64,000 nt of DNA from Wolfiporia cocos (lineage: Eukaryota; Basidiomycota; Agaricomycetes; Polyporales; Phaeolaceae), in contig JACCLO010000006.1 in NCBI GenBank assembly GCA_029448655.1, positions 3,472,001 through 3,536,000 of the forward strand, in the 5' to 3' direction. The first letter of the stretch is position 1. Each line of letters opens with the position of its first letter. The translations under genes were made by a program, and so were the position numbers. A model generated the notes under the pieces. It ran no database searches. It saw only the letters and a program-made list of their open reading frames with translations, and was not told the DNA's origin. This document shows positions 33,226 through 44,639 of the stretch, one piece after another.

Positions 33226-34487
33226 CTACATTGTCTCTTGTGGGCGTGCCACTAATTTGACGTTGCTAACACCTGCCCTAAGCCTCTTCAAACCGCTTTC
33301 AATGCCTCTTAAACCATCAGGGAGTAATTCCACTCTGTTTGGCTGGCCATTCAAAGCATTCTATTAACTCGATACCAGGTAAGGATGGCTGAGGTTACGC
33401 ACTTGAATGGCGTCTTCGTCCAGAAGTGCTGACAGGCTGGCATAGAGACTTCTGCCTAGAATACGATTGCTAGGTGGTGCATGTGTACTGCCACTGGCGT
33501 TAACAATGCGCTTATTATCCTGTCTCTTGTTTTCGTCGACAGAATTCGCGAGCACTATGACGAGACAGCCTCCTTCAGCCAGAAGATCATACGCTAGGTT
33601 TTGCGTTTCTGGGTGTGAGATAGCATCGTAAATGGTCTTGATCGGCGCAGGCGCAATCCTTGAGACATGTGCCCGTATCACTGGATCAGGCAACTGGCGA
33701 TTGATAACATGCGTTGCCCCAAGATCGAGCAGATATTGAGTATTGTGCGCCGACGCGGTTGTAATGATTGGCGAAAATCCAGCTAGCTTGGCCAGCTGAA
33801 TGACTAAACAGGAATGAGCAAAAGTAATAACATCGGTGCGAGCTTCCGGACCATACTGCCCGACAGAACTTGACCCGCCAAATACCATGAAGGGCTGGCC
33901 CTTGTATCTGTTGCGACCGTCAACCTCCCAGGGCGGATACAAACCGGCACTTGTTGCTTTCGACTGTTGGTTGAACAAGCCCTGTGCGGCTGTTGAAAGC
34001 CCAAGCGGTATAGTGGAAGCCTCCTCAAACGATAAGCCAGTGGGTATCTGATCATCGATGACAACTTGATCAACAAACATTGCGCGGTTATCCTGACCTT
34101 TGCGGAGACATCTGCATCTCCAAGGGCATACTGCTGGAATCCAGAATGTTCGTTGTCACCTATGATGCCTTGCGTTATGCTAACAATGGCTCAAGCTGTG
34201 TTAACCTGAAAGTGTGGCAAGGCAACTCACATGCGATCCCCCTTCATGAAGCCGGATGAGCCTTCACCGACGTCTTCGACAGTGCCTGCAATGTCACTGC
34301 CAAGTACTGCTGGATACTTGGAGACAACCATGCCGTATGCTTGAATCTTCCAGTCAATCGGATTCAGCGCTGCTGCATGGACTTTGATAAGTAGCTGCCC
34401 GGGGCCTGGCTTGGGCACGTTAGCGGTTTTCACAACGAATGGGCCTTGCTTATGAGTGAGCAGAAGGGATTTTTGGCGCAGTGTCAT
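33226..34487 (-). CDS. ToxD-like MDR enoyl reductase/dehydrogenase C, 5 exons
   Basis: Exons 34231-34487, 34098-34179, 33852-34047, 33403-33803 and 33226-33342 close to 350 residues. GroES-like domain: [56 protein letters not shown]. Rossmann domain: [51 protein letters not shown]-terminus [19 protein letters not shown], then LVARPQETM. No structural-zinc cysteine cluster, so it belongs to the zinc-independent reductases. Gene D lies about 570 bp upstream on the same strand, which points to tandem duplication. Confidence 0.9.
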
Positions 34488-35055
34488 CTTGACACTGGCG
34501 ATGATACTGAGTGGGGGCGCGTCACAGTGAGTGCGGGGGACACCCGCTCTGCGGCCGCGCGCATATATATTGCTAGCGAGGAATGCTTCAGGCTTCCGCG
34601 TAGATACGATACGGAACGTTCATTGCTCAAACCGTGAGAGTGGGGGCCGGAGCTCAGATACGAAGGCGCTACCACCAGAAGCGGAGACAGCTCCGTACGT
34701 AAACCATAGCTGGCGTTCTCCTGAATTTATTCGCATCGACGCACAGTAGTATGTGCACCCGAATCATATATGTTCATTGTGAACCCACAGTCTGAACATT
34801 TTGTATCATCCAGTGCTGTGGAAATTGTGGTCGCGCCTATACATCGGCCACCTCTGATCATGATTGACGCCACCGAATCGATCAGCGGGCGCGTCCGCGA
34901 AATCCAGAACACCGCTCACCTGACGCAGCGTCTTGCATGAAGAGCACACATGCACACAGACGGGGGCCAATGACAACGTACATCACCACGCATGCGCATT
35001 CATGAACGGTGAAGTACATTTGTTTCATGTCACGCTACTCATGTTCACCCCAATT
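34488..35055. other. Intergenic stretch between reductases D and C
   Basis: The 5' flank of gene C. No gene seen. Confidence 0.4.
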
Positions 35056-36301
35056 TCAAGCAGTCTCCTGCGGGTGTGCGACGAGCTTGATGTTGCTTAC
35101 ACCGCCTTGTAGCTTCTTCAGCCCATCGATGATGCCTTCCAGGCCGTTGGGCAGCACTTCAACACGGTTGGGCTGCACCAAATAGTGAGAATAAGGCTTG
35201 CTTGGGCGCGATCATCCATACCTTGATGGAGCCATTCTCGAGCAGCCTAGTGAGCTCCTTGCACAAGCTGACGCCCGTAGCACGGTTGTCCGGGATATTG
35301 ACACCTCCATAGACATTTACAATCTTCTTGTCGCTGGTCCGCTTCGACTCGGGGATAGCATCACGAGGCATGCGAACGAGAGTGCCTCCGGGGGAGAGTA
35401 GGTCATAGCCGACGTTCTGCGTGTCCGCCTCCGAGATCACATCGTAGACGATATCAATTGATGCACTAGTGATGCTCGACACTTGCACTTTCAGTTGCTC
35501 AGCAGTGAACTTGCGATCGAGAACGTGCGTGGCTCCCAGGCCGCGCAAGTAGTCGGCATGAGTCAAAGATGCCGTAGTAATAATGGGGCTGAATCCTGCG
35601 AGCTTCGCGACCTGGATCACTGTGGGTGGTGTTGGCAGATATCGGCGGGAACGTAAAATGGTGGCACATACCATACTGGCCGACTGAGCTGGCCCCGCCA
35701 AAGATGACAATCGGCTGTCCGGCGTAGTGTCCGCTTCCATTCTCCTCCCATGGGGGGTGTAGACCAGCACTGTTCGACTTGCCTGGGTTGAACAGACCGA
35801 TCGCAGCGGTAGCTAATCCAAGAGGGACAGTGGCTGCTTGGTCGAAGGAGAGTGAGCTGGCAATCTGTGCGGTGTTGTTAGTGTTAGGGACTACAGATAG
35901 TTTGCATACGACCGACCTTGGCAGTAACGTCAGCATTCGCGAGAGTGTACTGCTGAAAGCCGGAAAACTCGTTGTTGCCGATGATTCCTTGGTTCAGGCT
36001 GCGGGAGGGTGAGTATATGCGTGCAGTAGATGGAGGGGGACGTCGCATACACCCTGTCGCCTTTGGCGAATCCAGTTACGCCCTCGCCGACCGCCTCGAT
36101 GGTTCCGGCGATGTCAATACCCAGGACAGCAGGGAAATTCTCGATGAAAATCCCATACGCTTGGATCATCCAGTCGACAGGGTTCAAAGCGACAGACTGG
36201 ATCTTGATGAGCACTTGCCCCGGGCCAGGCTTGGGGATGGGCCTAGTGCCGACAGCAAACGAGCCCTGCTTAGCGGTAAGGAATACCGCCTTCTGAGACA
36301 T
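35056..36301 (-). CDS. ToxD-like MDR enoyl reductase/dehydrogenase D, 5 exons
   Basis: Exons 36051-36301, 35917-35998, 35672-35864, 35222-35619 and 35056-35172 close to 346 residues. Motifs: GQVLIKIQSVALNPVDWMIQ, LGIDIAGTIEAVGEGVTGF, FSGFQQYTLANADVTAK, LSFDQAATVPLGLATAAIG, FGGASSVGQYG, IVYDVISEADTQNVGYDLL, and C-terminal LVAHPQETA. All four intron positions coincide with those of genes A and C. ANADVTAK is shared with gene A and GIIG-N-E-SGFQQY with gene C. Substrate unknown. Confidence 0.9.
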
Positions 36302-37351
36302 TGCAGTGGTAGTCGGGACTTGGCAGTGATGCGGTTTGAGCCAATGAAGGGCCATCGGAAGTGCTGCCCTTAAATATAAATGCGTCCTAATGCGCCGTCG
36401 AGAGTTTCCGCACCAAGTGGAAAGAGACATAGTCATCTTGACTCTCGTGGGATTGTGCAATCGCAATTGCTAAAGAATGCGTCGGATCCCGTGTGGATTT
36501 GTCCTGAAGATGCATTACTGCGGCGGTGGCTTAGTGGGGCTCGTCCGAGAGGGGGTTGTGGTATGTGCACTTGCTACGCAAGAATCAAACGCGCGCAGTA
36601 TTAGTCAGGCACGGCGGGAGGCGATGTGGGTGCGCGCTATCTCCAGACACAGGCCGCAAAGCCATTGCAGACAGTCCTGAGAACATCATCGAGTGGCATA
36701 TGTACGAGTCTCTTCAGCCTGCAAAAGAGCACTCAACGGCCTTCCTTCACACAGCACTTGGCGCCTGCGGGACCATTGCGCAAGATGAGCAACACGAGAG
36801 CCAACGCAAGAAAGCATGAGTACGGGTGCGAACACAGCGGTCGTTCCACGACAGGCCTCTACATGCCTTACTTTCAGGGGCCCCCAAGTACTGCATTTGA
36901 GTCGCTGTCCAAACTGCACAGTATCCAGATTTGCACGACAAGGTCTAAGCACAGGGCAGCAGTACTAGTAGGATGCAGCGCCAAGCGTTCTTCTGGATAA
37001 TAGTGCGGTGTAGCGCACAGGTCCCACGCAGACCAGAGATCAGTTAATGCAGAATGCTATCTTGCATGGCGGCGCAGAAGTGGGTTGATTGTGAGCAAGA
37101 GCAGGAGTCGCCGTAGGAGAGGCGGAGTAACATTATATAACGCTCATGAATCGCTCTATCTTCTACGGTGAAGGAGCAGGATTCTCACGCTTAATCTTTC
37201 TAGTCCTAACCCTCACTGTGGTGTCCTGCGTATACATAACTGTTGCTTAGGCTTGGTCGCAAGCACACAAGTCGGAATGTAGTCTGTGATGTTGCTCCCA
37301 AATGTAAGATACAGGAAAGAAGATATCAAAGGAGAGTGCATTACCCAAACC
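36302..37351. other. Gene-poor stretch upstream of reductase D
   Basis: About 1 kb of short unrelated frames. A TATA-like TAAATATAAATG near 36373 could serve reductase D. Confidence 0.35.
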
Positions 37352-37531
37352 CCTAGTCTCGGTTCCAGACCTTATACCTCACGTGGCAGCTGCAGCCCGG
37401 ACATGTCCGGGCGGAGTGCGAAAAACATATTGCAGGTGCCTTGTACAGTGGCTGCTGCAATATGTTTTTCGCACTCCGCTCGGGTCCTCCCGAGTGGCAG
37501 CAGCCACGTGCAAGGTCTGGGGACGAGACTA
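37352..37531. repeat. 180-bp near-palindrome (foldback hairpin)
   Basis: Bases 37411-37435 and 37455-37479 are a perfect 25-nt inverted pair around a 19-nt centre. Homology continues outward imperfectly through CACGTGGCAGC / GGCAGCAGCCACGTG, CCAGACCTT / AAGGTCTGG and TAGTCTCG / CGAGACTA. Arms carry secondary small palindromes (CCCGGACATGTCCGGG in the left arm). No open frame is involved. A small MITE-like foldback or a hairpin-RNA source are both possible. Confidence 0.85.
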
Positions 37532-39330
37532 CCAAACCCCACAAGTCCGACAGCACCAGCGTTTGAGCTTCAATTAACTCAGGATCTCGTCCTCCGTGAG
37601 CCGGCGTGACGAATCGTCAGCATTTGCCACTAATGTTAGGAACGACGACTGCACTGCGAAGCGACAGCTGGCAATCTGGAGGAAAAAGAGTCGACTCATT
37701 ATGAAGACTCAGGGGTCGTTAATTACCCAGCGGGTTTGCGTAGCACCAAGCGCCGAAGATCACGTGTATTTCCTAGCGGTGGGCGCTCTGGCGCTGCCGC
37801 GTACGTTGAAGACCCCCAAAGCTGCGGGAGCTTATAAAGGCAGAATAGAGTACATTGTAAATTGGTTGCCACCTGTATACTTGAATCAAAATAAAGGAAG
37901 CTCACGGCGCTATTATACACTATAGTACTTGTAATGGAAAACATTAGTTGAAGCTGTTATAGACAACTAGCTAGATAACCCGTGCTCTCGCACGGAATGT
38001 AGAGTTACCGTGACGTAGCCGAGGTGCGACAAACTCCTTCCATGGGCAGTGGCTACCGTATTAAGGAGTTGCCTAATCAAGATGCTTTTCTATAGAAGAT
38101 GTACATACGACGCTGTTTATGACTTTGTCAGCGGATGAGTGGCTTCGTTTATATGTGTTGCACTCTTGAGCCAGCGTGACTCCGCGTGGTTTCGTTGGTC
38201 CTTATGCAATGTGACACAAGCGCAACCTTAAGACACACACCGGGGGAAGGTGGGTCGCATGAAAGCGCCTTCCTGGTCCGGGCATCTCAAGGCACAAAAG
38301 GCCAAGACAAGTCTGAGGTTTACACTCAAGACTGTCCGGCATATATACTCCTAATCTATTTGTACATGTTTGTGTACGGTGGCTCAGAGGCCTCTACGTA
38401 CTGGTATCTAACTGGCTATGAGCTATGTGCCGGTAATGGCATCGGAGCGCTGGGGTACGCGAGGATGTCCATGGCGACGTAGCGTATAAGGGTCGGATCA
38501 AAGGAATAGCCAATCGGTCGGGTTCGATCGGTGGTTCTCGTCGATCGTGGGTGTGCCGGTAATGGCGGGGTTCTAAGTCCGTGATCGGGGGTGGTCTGCC
38601 ACGATCGGGGTATAGCGCTCTGTGACTGGTAGGGTTCTCAGTCGTGCAGAGCCTGGGGTTATTATCCCTGCCTGGTGTACTCGTAGGTCAGGGTGCGTAT
38701 GAGGTATAGTATAATGTCTATGCCAGTAATGGCGAGTGTCCGTGCGGTATGGACGCGAGGCGTTAGGTTTAGTGCTTTGGGTCACGTGCGAGTGTAGACC
38801 GTGCCCCTAGTTGGTGTATAGCGTAGTGTGCGATGGTTAGCCCTTAGTTGTACAAGGCGTACCGTCGTGCTATTGTAGCCTGTTGGACTCTAGGGGTCGG
38901 TTCGTGACTCCGGGTTTTAGGGACTAGGCAGCGTATGGTTCTTGCTGCCGGGACTTGGACTGAGTTTAGGGTTAGACTGCTGGTGGCCTGCTAGTGCCCG
39001 TAGTGTCCTGTATAGCGGAGGGCTTCTACTAGCGTTGCCGTAAGATTCCAGCTGGGCTCGGATAGAGTGCTGTAGCGTGCTTATGGCGTGAATGGGGTGT
39101 CAACCTAGGGTGTTCTACTAGGCTTTGAAATTGGCTTGTGACACAATGATTGTCGTAGCACTGTGACCAAGTCATCGGCGCGTCGACTTCATCTTCGTTG
39201 TCAAGGGCGTGGACTTAGTGCTTAGTACTTAGCGTCGACGTTGTATGTGCAAGCACCCCCTGCATACGTACAGTGATCTAAGTAGTCTTTTATTGTAATC
39301 CTATAATGCATATATCTTCAGTTTAGTCGT
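37532..39330. other. Gene-poor stretch
   Basis: About 1.8 kb lacking any recognisable gene. 38500-39130 is rich in GGTGT/GGGGT-type words with stops in all frames. Confidence 0.4.
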
Positions 39331-42300
39331 GCTCTTCGAAGCTCACAATCTCTCTCTGCTCCTTGTGAGATTAGAATTACTATCGAGCACACTCCACTAC
39401 ATCATTCGTAGTTGCGCAATCATTAGTTTGACCCATCGGACTCACGAATGGCGCAGACGACACGCGGTACGAGATGAGAATGTAAAAGGTAACGTGCGCT
39501 TTCATGCGGCGCTAGATTCGCTCTACAAACTACCAGATCCAGCCCGTACGAGTTGCTATTGTCCGATCAAAATCCCGACTCGTGTGTTGCAGTAGGTAAT
39601 AGTCTTTGGTTCCGGGTTCGATGCATACATTTCATCCATCTTACTGCTACACACTAACTGTTTGATACATGCGATCACTCTATACAAAGCTTTGAGATGT
39701 GAGCTGAGAAATGTCAAGAATAGTCACATTCCCATCATGTTGAATCGTCACGGTTGGTTTGGGATTATAGAGCCATCGTCATCGTCATCAGAGGCAAAGT
39801 ACATATAACTTGGATCGTCCTCGTGCGTGAAGCGAAGAGTGCGTGATAAGAATTCGGTCTCTTCGTCGTTTTCTGCGGCATGTACCTCACGGAGGTCCAA
39901 CGCAAGGCGCGATAGTAGAATGGACGAGAGGCTAACAACACTAGTCAGTGATTTAAGATAACGGGGAAAGTATTGTGTAAGGCTTACACAGCAGCCCACG
40001 TCGTACATATCTCGATCAACTATCGTGTCAATTATTAGTGAGTGTAGAGTGTGAGGATATGGAACAGCTCACCAAAGGAATCCGGCCAGTGGCAAGTGCA
40101 AATATGTTGATGACGCAGAGGAAGCTGCCAAGACCCTGTCATCCATAGTGCGGTTATAAGTCAAGGGGCAAACGCACCTAAAACAGATGGCCGCTTATAG
40201 TGAAAATCAAAATCTCAGCATTGTTGCGGTGACTATCCAGAGAAAATAGTACGTACTATCTTTTAAAAGAATATCTCCGAGATTGGACAATCGATCTCCC
40301 AGTGTCACTGCCTTGATTGTACTTCGACGTGCCGTCTTTATGCACGTGAGCACGAGCACGATAGCATCCGACAGTAACGAAGCTGCTCTTGCACCCATTA
40401 CCCCTATTTCCCGTAGGGAGATAGCTGAGCTGAAGCAGCATATCATTATGTAGCTTACTCACAGCTGCACGTAGACGAATTTGTGAGTATGATACTTGGA
40501 ACTGCAATATCACTAGACTTACTTTTCGTAACTTTCATACGGGCCAAGTATGATCAGTGTACATGACCAGAATCCATCGATGCCATTTTGCCTGGGAGAA
40601 GTCCGGATGAAAACGTACTATTTTTGAGTAAGTGAGTCATTCACAGAACGTCAAGTAAACATTCACGCACTATCCAAATTATTGGACTAATCAGACCAAT
40701 GAACAAGACTACTGCAAAAAGCCATTTGCTTCTGCCATACATCGCATATACTCGTAAGGATGCAAAAACTGGAGGAGGTTGAGTCAAGGCGATATAGAGG
40801 GTTCATTTATCACCAGGTGCTTACTTGCCGAGCTCAGCATTACAAGCCAATCCAGCCCCATCTGTGCCCATTGAATAATACGACACCTGCCCGTGGTCTC
40901 TCAGCTTGCATTGTAGTTGTACTACGTCAAAAACCTTGTACCTCTATCGAATGCACCACTACTGAGTGATTTGATAATTATCCTGTCGCTTACGACGTAC
41001 CTCCACATTTTGCCAACCCCATGTTACTCTTCCCAGAACCTCGAGGAGGGCATTCAATAGTATCGGATATCTACATGAGTAGAAGAGAAGTGTGGCGAAA
41101 GAAAGATCCGCTTTCCAGATAAACTTGATCTCTCGGTCCAAAGTCAAAAAGTAATCATAGCAGCTCATAGCTGATGATAGTTGGTTCAACAACGGACAAA
41201 AGTTCGAGATTGACATCAGTGATACCTGTTACAGAGAAGAATAGGTAATTCTCAAGACCTAGATAATATTCGACCCATCTGCAGCGTGCGCCATTGGTTC
41301 AGCGTCGTCAAGGGTATTGAAAATCGAAATCTCACAATGATGCGTAATACTGCGAGATTTGAGCACCGGTCTGAACAGTCATAATATCTATGCGGCAATC
41401 CAGCAAAGGCGATGGTTTTAGAGGGGACTTCATTGACCTTTGAGAAGCTGCTCGATATTTGTATCAGTGTGCGCGTTTCATTCGTTCAGAACCATGCATG
41501 CCGAGTGCAGTGCAAACGGCTGGATCAGTCAGAGATCTTGAGGTCATCAAAGGGCACTAGAAGCTCACATAGCCCAAGCCACCGCAGCAACCCAGGATCA
41601 ACCCAGGATCAGACAACTGTCTCAATGTCAAGTAACTGTCTATTTGTTCATCATCATATGACAGTCACGACATGCATCACAGGTAGGCCGTGCGAATCAC
41701 ATACGTAGCGGTGTGAGCGCATGTGAGCACGCGCCATCTCCATAGCAATTAGCCCTCGTTCAAGCGCCGCTGGTAATGAGCGCCTATAAGTGCAGGTCCG
41801 CGTTATCGTATAACTGTGCTCAAGCGATATGATCAAGCACCTTTAGGCAACCGTATGTACGGCGTGATACGCAATTAGAACCTGAAGGCCCGACACGGGT
41901 TAGGATCGACACAGAGCAGAATGAATAAGAGAACAAGTCAAGGTTACCGAGGCTGATGCGGAAGAGATGGGCGGCGAACAGAAGGACAACAAACCCGACG
42001 GTAACACAAAAATAGCTCCAGGATGACTGATTTAACACAGCTCCATTCGTTCAGACGGCCATCACCTCGCCAATACTACCACACCGGGTCTTAAGAATTT
42101 ACCGCGTCTACGGCATCTTCGAAGCAGACGATATGACCGAGGTACTGCAAGGGGCAGGGCTTTTCACGACCCTTAACATCATTCATGAATCACTCTCACC
42201 TCACCATCTGTATTTTTCTGATTTAAGATCGTTTACTTTCTGCTGGTTTGCGTGGTCGCCTTGATCGATGTCGAACATCATCGTTTACACCAACTGCCAG

Positions 42301-43005
42301 AGTGTAATGATCCTGATCTGGTGACATTATGGTTGGCGATACAGGCGTATGTCAATTCATCTGGTCGACTATTACACTGTATTGATCTCAGCCCGATGAA
42401 GGGTTCCGCTATCTGTGGAGGTGGGCGTGCGGCATTCATTTACTCTCGGGGGACGTCCTTAACTCCATGAACACAATCAAACATTCACAATGCTCACGTA
42501 GGAACGCTGAGCTCTCGAGAATACAAATCACCGACCAATTCTTCGAATGAGGGAGATCAAAAAGGCGGAAATACAGCTTCGGAAAAAGATAAAGCAACTC
42601 GCAAAGAGTCTTACAGGTTAGTCGCGTATTGGCAGTTCATGAGCTGTCTTGCGGAGACAGAATATGATTTGTGTGACTCGGAGTTGGAGGACAAGGTTGA
42701 ATGGTCTGCTTACAGGAGCAACAATCCCGCTGGACTCTTGGGAGCTCACACCGTCGATCTTCGCTCGTTGCGGCCATGGTCCCCATGGAATGGGTATCTC
42801 CTGTGGCTTTGGACGTTTCTTTGCTTGTATCGTTGCTGGTGCAGGCGCCTTGCCGGCAACATTGCGAGTAGCGAATATATAATGTGATGTTCTCTAACCG
42901 ATACAGATCAACGTGTCGCTGAACAAACAACTCGTACGCTTGATGTATACGATGTTAAGCGGCATTCTTCGGGATTTGCACGCGCAAATATAACAATGTG
43001 AACCG
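39331..43005. repeat. Segmental direct repeat, copy 2 (partner at 1590-4130)
   Basis: Same orientation as copy 1, about 37.7 kb away. It contains the second DUF6533 gene and the same upstream sequence, interrupted by about 1 kb with no counterpart in copy 1 (roughly 41760-42735). Homology resumes at CCGTCGATCTTCGCTCGTTG and ends near TATAACAATGTG. Confidence 0.85.
39748..41440 (-). CDS. DUF6533-family multi-pass membrane protein, copy 2
   Basis: Closely similar to copy 1, exon by exon: CYDYFLTLDREIKFIWK (about 40990-41167), CRIIQWAQMGLDWLVMLSSA (about 40815-40880), YAMYGRSKWLFAVVLFIGLI (about 40670-40755), DAIVLVLTCIKTARRS with DILLKDSTYYF (about 40240-40440), and LLSRLALDLREVHA with an acidic tail ending at 39748. 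Differences are mostly conservative (V/I, I/L), splice donors vary but remain GT, and no stop interrupts the exons I could follow. The 5' exons are unresolved, as in copy 1. Function unknown. Confidence 0.75.
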
Positions 43006-44090
43006 TCTGCAAAGTCGGAGGCTCCTAAGGGGGACAAACAGCCTCCAGCCAGGATTAACCTATATCTAGCTGCATGGCAGAGCTTGTTATGGTCGCTTCT
43101 ACGGAAGATGAAGAGAAAAACTCCCGATCGTGAAGATCAGAAGCGCGCCCGCTGCATTCGGGAGCCAATTTGGTGCATCCGGTGGGCGACGGGACAGCGA
43201 TTTCCTTGGCGGATCCTCGACAGGCAGAGAGAGTTTGGTCTCGTTTGGAATGCAATGTAGGTATGCTGCTGAACTGTTGAGAGGCACCGTCCTCGGAGAT
43301 CGAATGCAGAGCGATGCGACGATGGGGCGTTGCACGAAGACGAGAGCGAATTGGATAGCCAGCAGTCAGGGACGCAAAATGTTGAGATAGCTGTTTTTAA
43401 AGCGATATAGCCTTGAGTGCGAGAACTTGACGGAGCGGTGGTGTATCGGAGCGAAGGCAATGGTGCGACGACGGGAATGTTATGAACCGCGAGACGCGAG
43501 ACTATGCCAGAAGCCGTTTGGATGAGCATATGATGGAGCAAGCAGCAGATGCGATACGATGAAGCAGATCGTAGATGGGCCGTGATAAATGGAAGCAGGA
43601 CTTGATGCGCCGGGAGCCATATGATGAAGCATGGACAGATGCGAGACAAATAAGACACGGATAGATGACTTCGTTGCAATAGATCGAGGCAAGGAGGCGG
43701 ATACGTTCGGTGGGATATAATGAAGCAAGGCTCAGATACGTTGAGATGCAGCCCGAGACATATGGAGTGATCCGAGCAGGGAGAGCATACGAAGAAAGTA
43801 TAGATGTTGGAGGAAACACGCGGAGAGGTGCAAGCAAGCGCCGACAGAGCAAATGATGAGGCAGAGCGGCGGTGAAAGATAGAGGGGCGATAAAAAACAG
43901 AGCGACTTTGAGAGCACTGCAGTAACATAGATCAAGAGTAGCGGTTGGGACCAGAAGACAGCACGGTGATGCGAGGTTACGATGTGAGCGGATTGACAGC
44001 TATTGAGGCATTAGAACGCGTGACGCGAAGGACATAGGTGGATCAGAACTTACACATCGGAGGTGTGTGCGAGGTGTGCAATGGTTGAGT
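43006..44090. other. Purine-rich gene-poor stretch
   Basis: A long, purine-biased (GA-rich) + strand yields long - strand frames (e.g. 43137-43928) of Ser/Leu/Ile/Cys composition with no domain. I regard these as composition artefacts. Confidence 0.45.
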
Positions 44091-44099
44091 AGTGATATG

Positions 44100-44530
44100 A
44101 GCGCGGAAAAGGTGCCTCGGCTTAGTGATGTGGTCGCCGTAAGGAGCGTAGAACTGGTGCTGTGGGGGAATTTAGATGTAGTGGCGTACTAGTGCAGAAG
44201 GATGTCGGGGTAGTGATGCGGGTGGATAGACATAGTAATGCGGGCGAAGGAGAATGTTGAACGAGTAGAGGAATATCGGAGTAGCGATGTGGGATATGTC
44301 GGCGTGGTGGTATGGGCAAGTAGGGCGGCTGCCGGTCGATGTGGGCTAGTCGGTTATTATCGGAATAGCGATGTGGGCGAAAGAGAAGTGATGGCGTAGC
44401 GATGCGGGCGGGGAATGCCATAGTAATATGGGCGATAAAAGAGCCGTTGCGTAGAGATGTTGGGGAGTCGAGGGATGTCGACGTAGAAATGTGGCGATGC
44501 TGATGTGGACGATAGGAGTAGCTGCGTAGC
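44100..44530. repeat. Degenerate minisatellite of GTAG(T/C)GATG(C/T)GGG-type units
   Basis: Imperfect copies of a 20-30 bp unit built on GTAGTGATGCGGG / GTAGCGATGTGGG / GTAATGCGGGCGA recur about ten times with variable spacing. The - strand frame through it is a low-complexity shadow. Confidence 0.65.
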
Positions 44531-44639
44531 GTTATAGTATGTTATCGAGCGTAGGGGGTGTCATGAGAACCGATCGAGGTGGTTGGCGCTTTTGAATCGC
44601 TACGTAATTGAAAGACTGGAGATGGTTGAGGTGCAGCCT

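Noticed and set aside
41820..42038. Short - frame with YFCVTVGFVVLLF considered as a pheromone precursor
   Set aside because: The C-x-x-x is not followed by a stop; the stretch is hydrophobic and internal.
43137..43928. 263-codon - strand frame rich in Ser, Leu, Ile and Cys
   Set aside because: Produced by purine bias of the + strand; several overlapping frames have the same composition and no domain.
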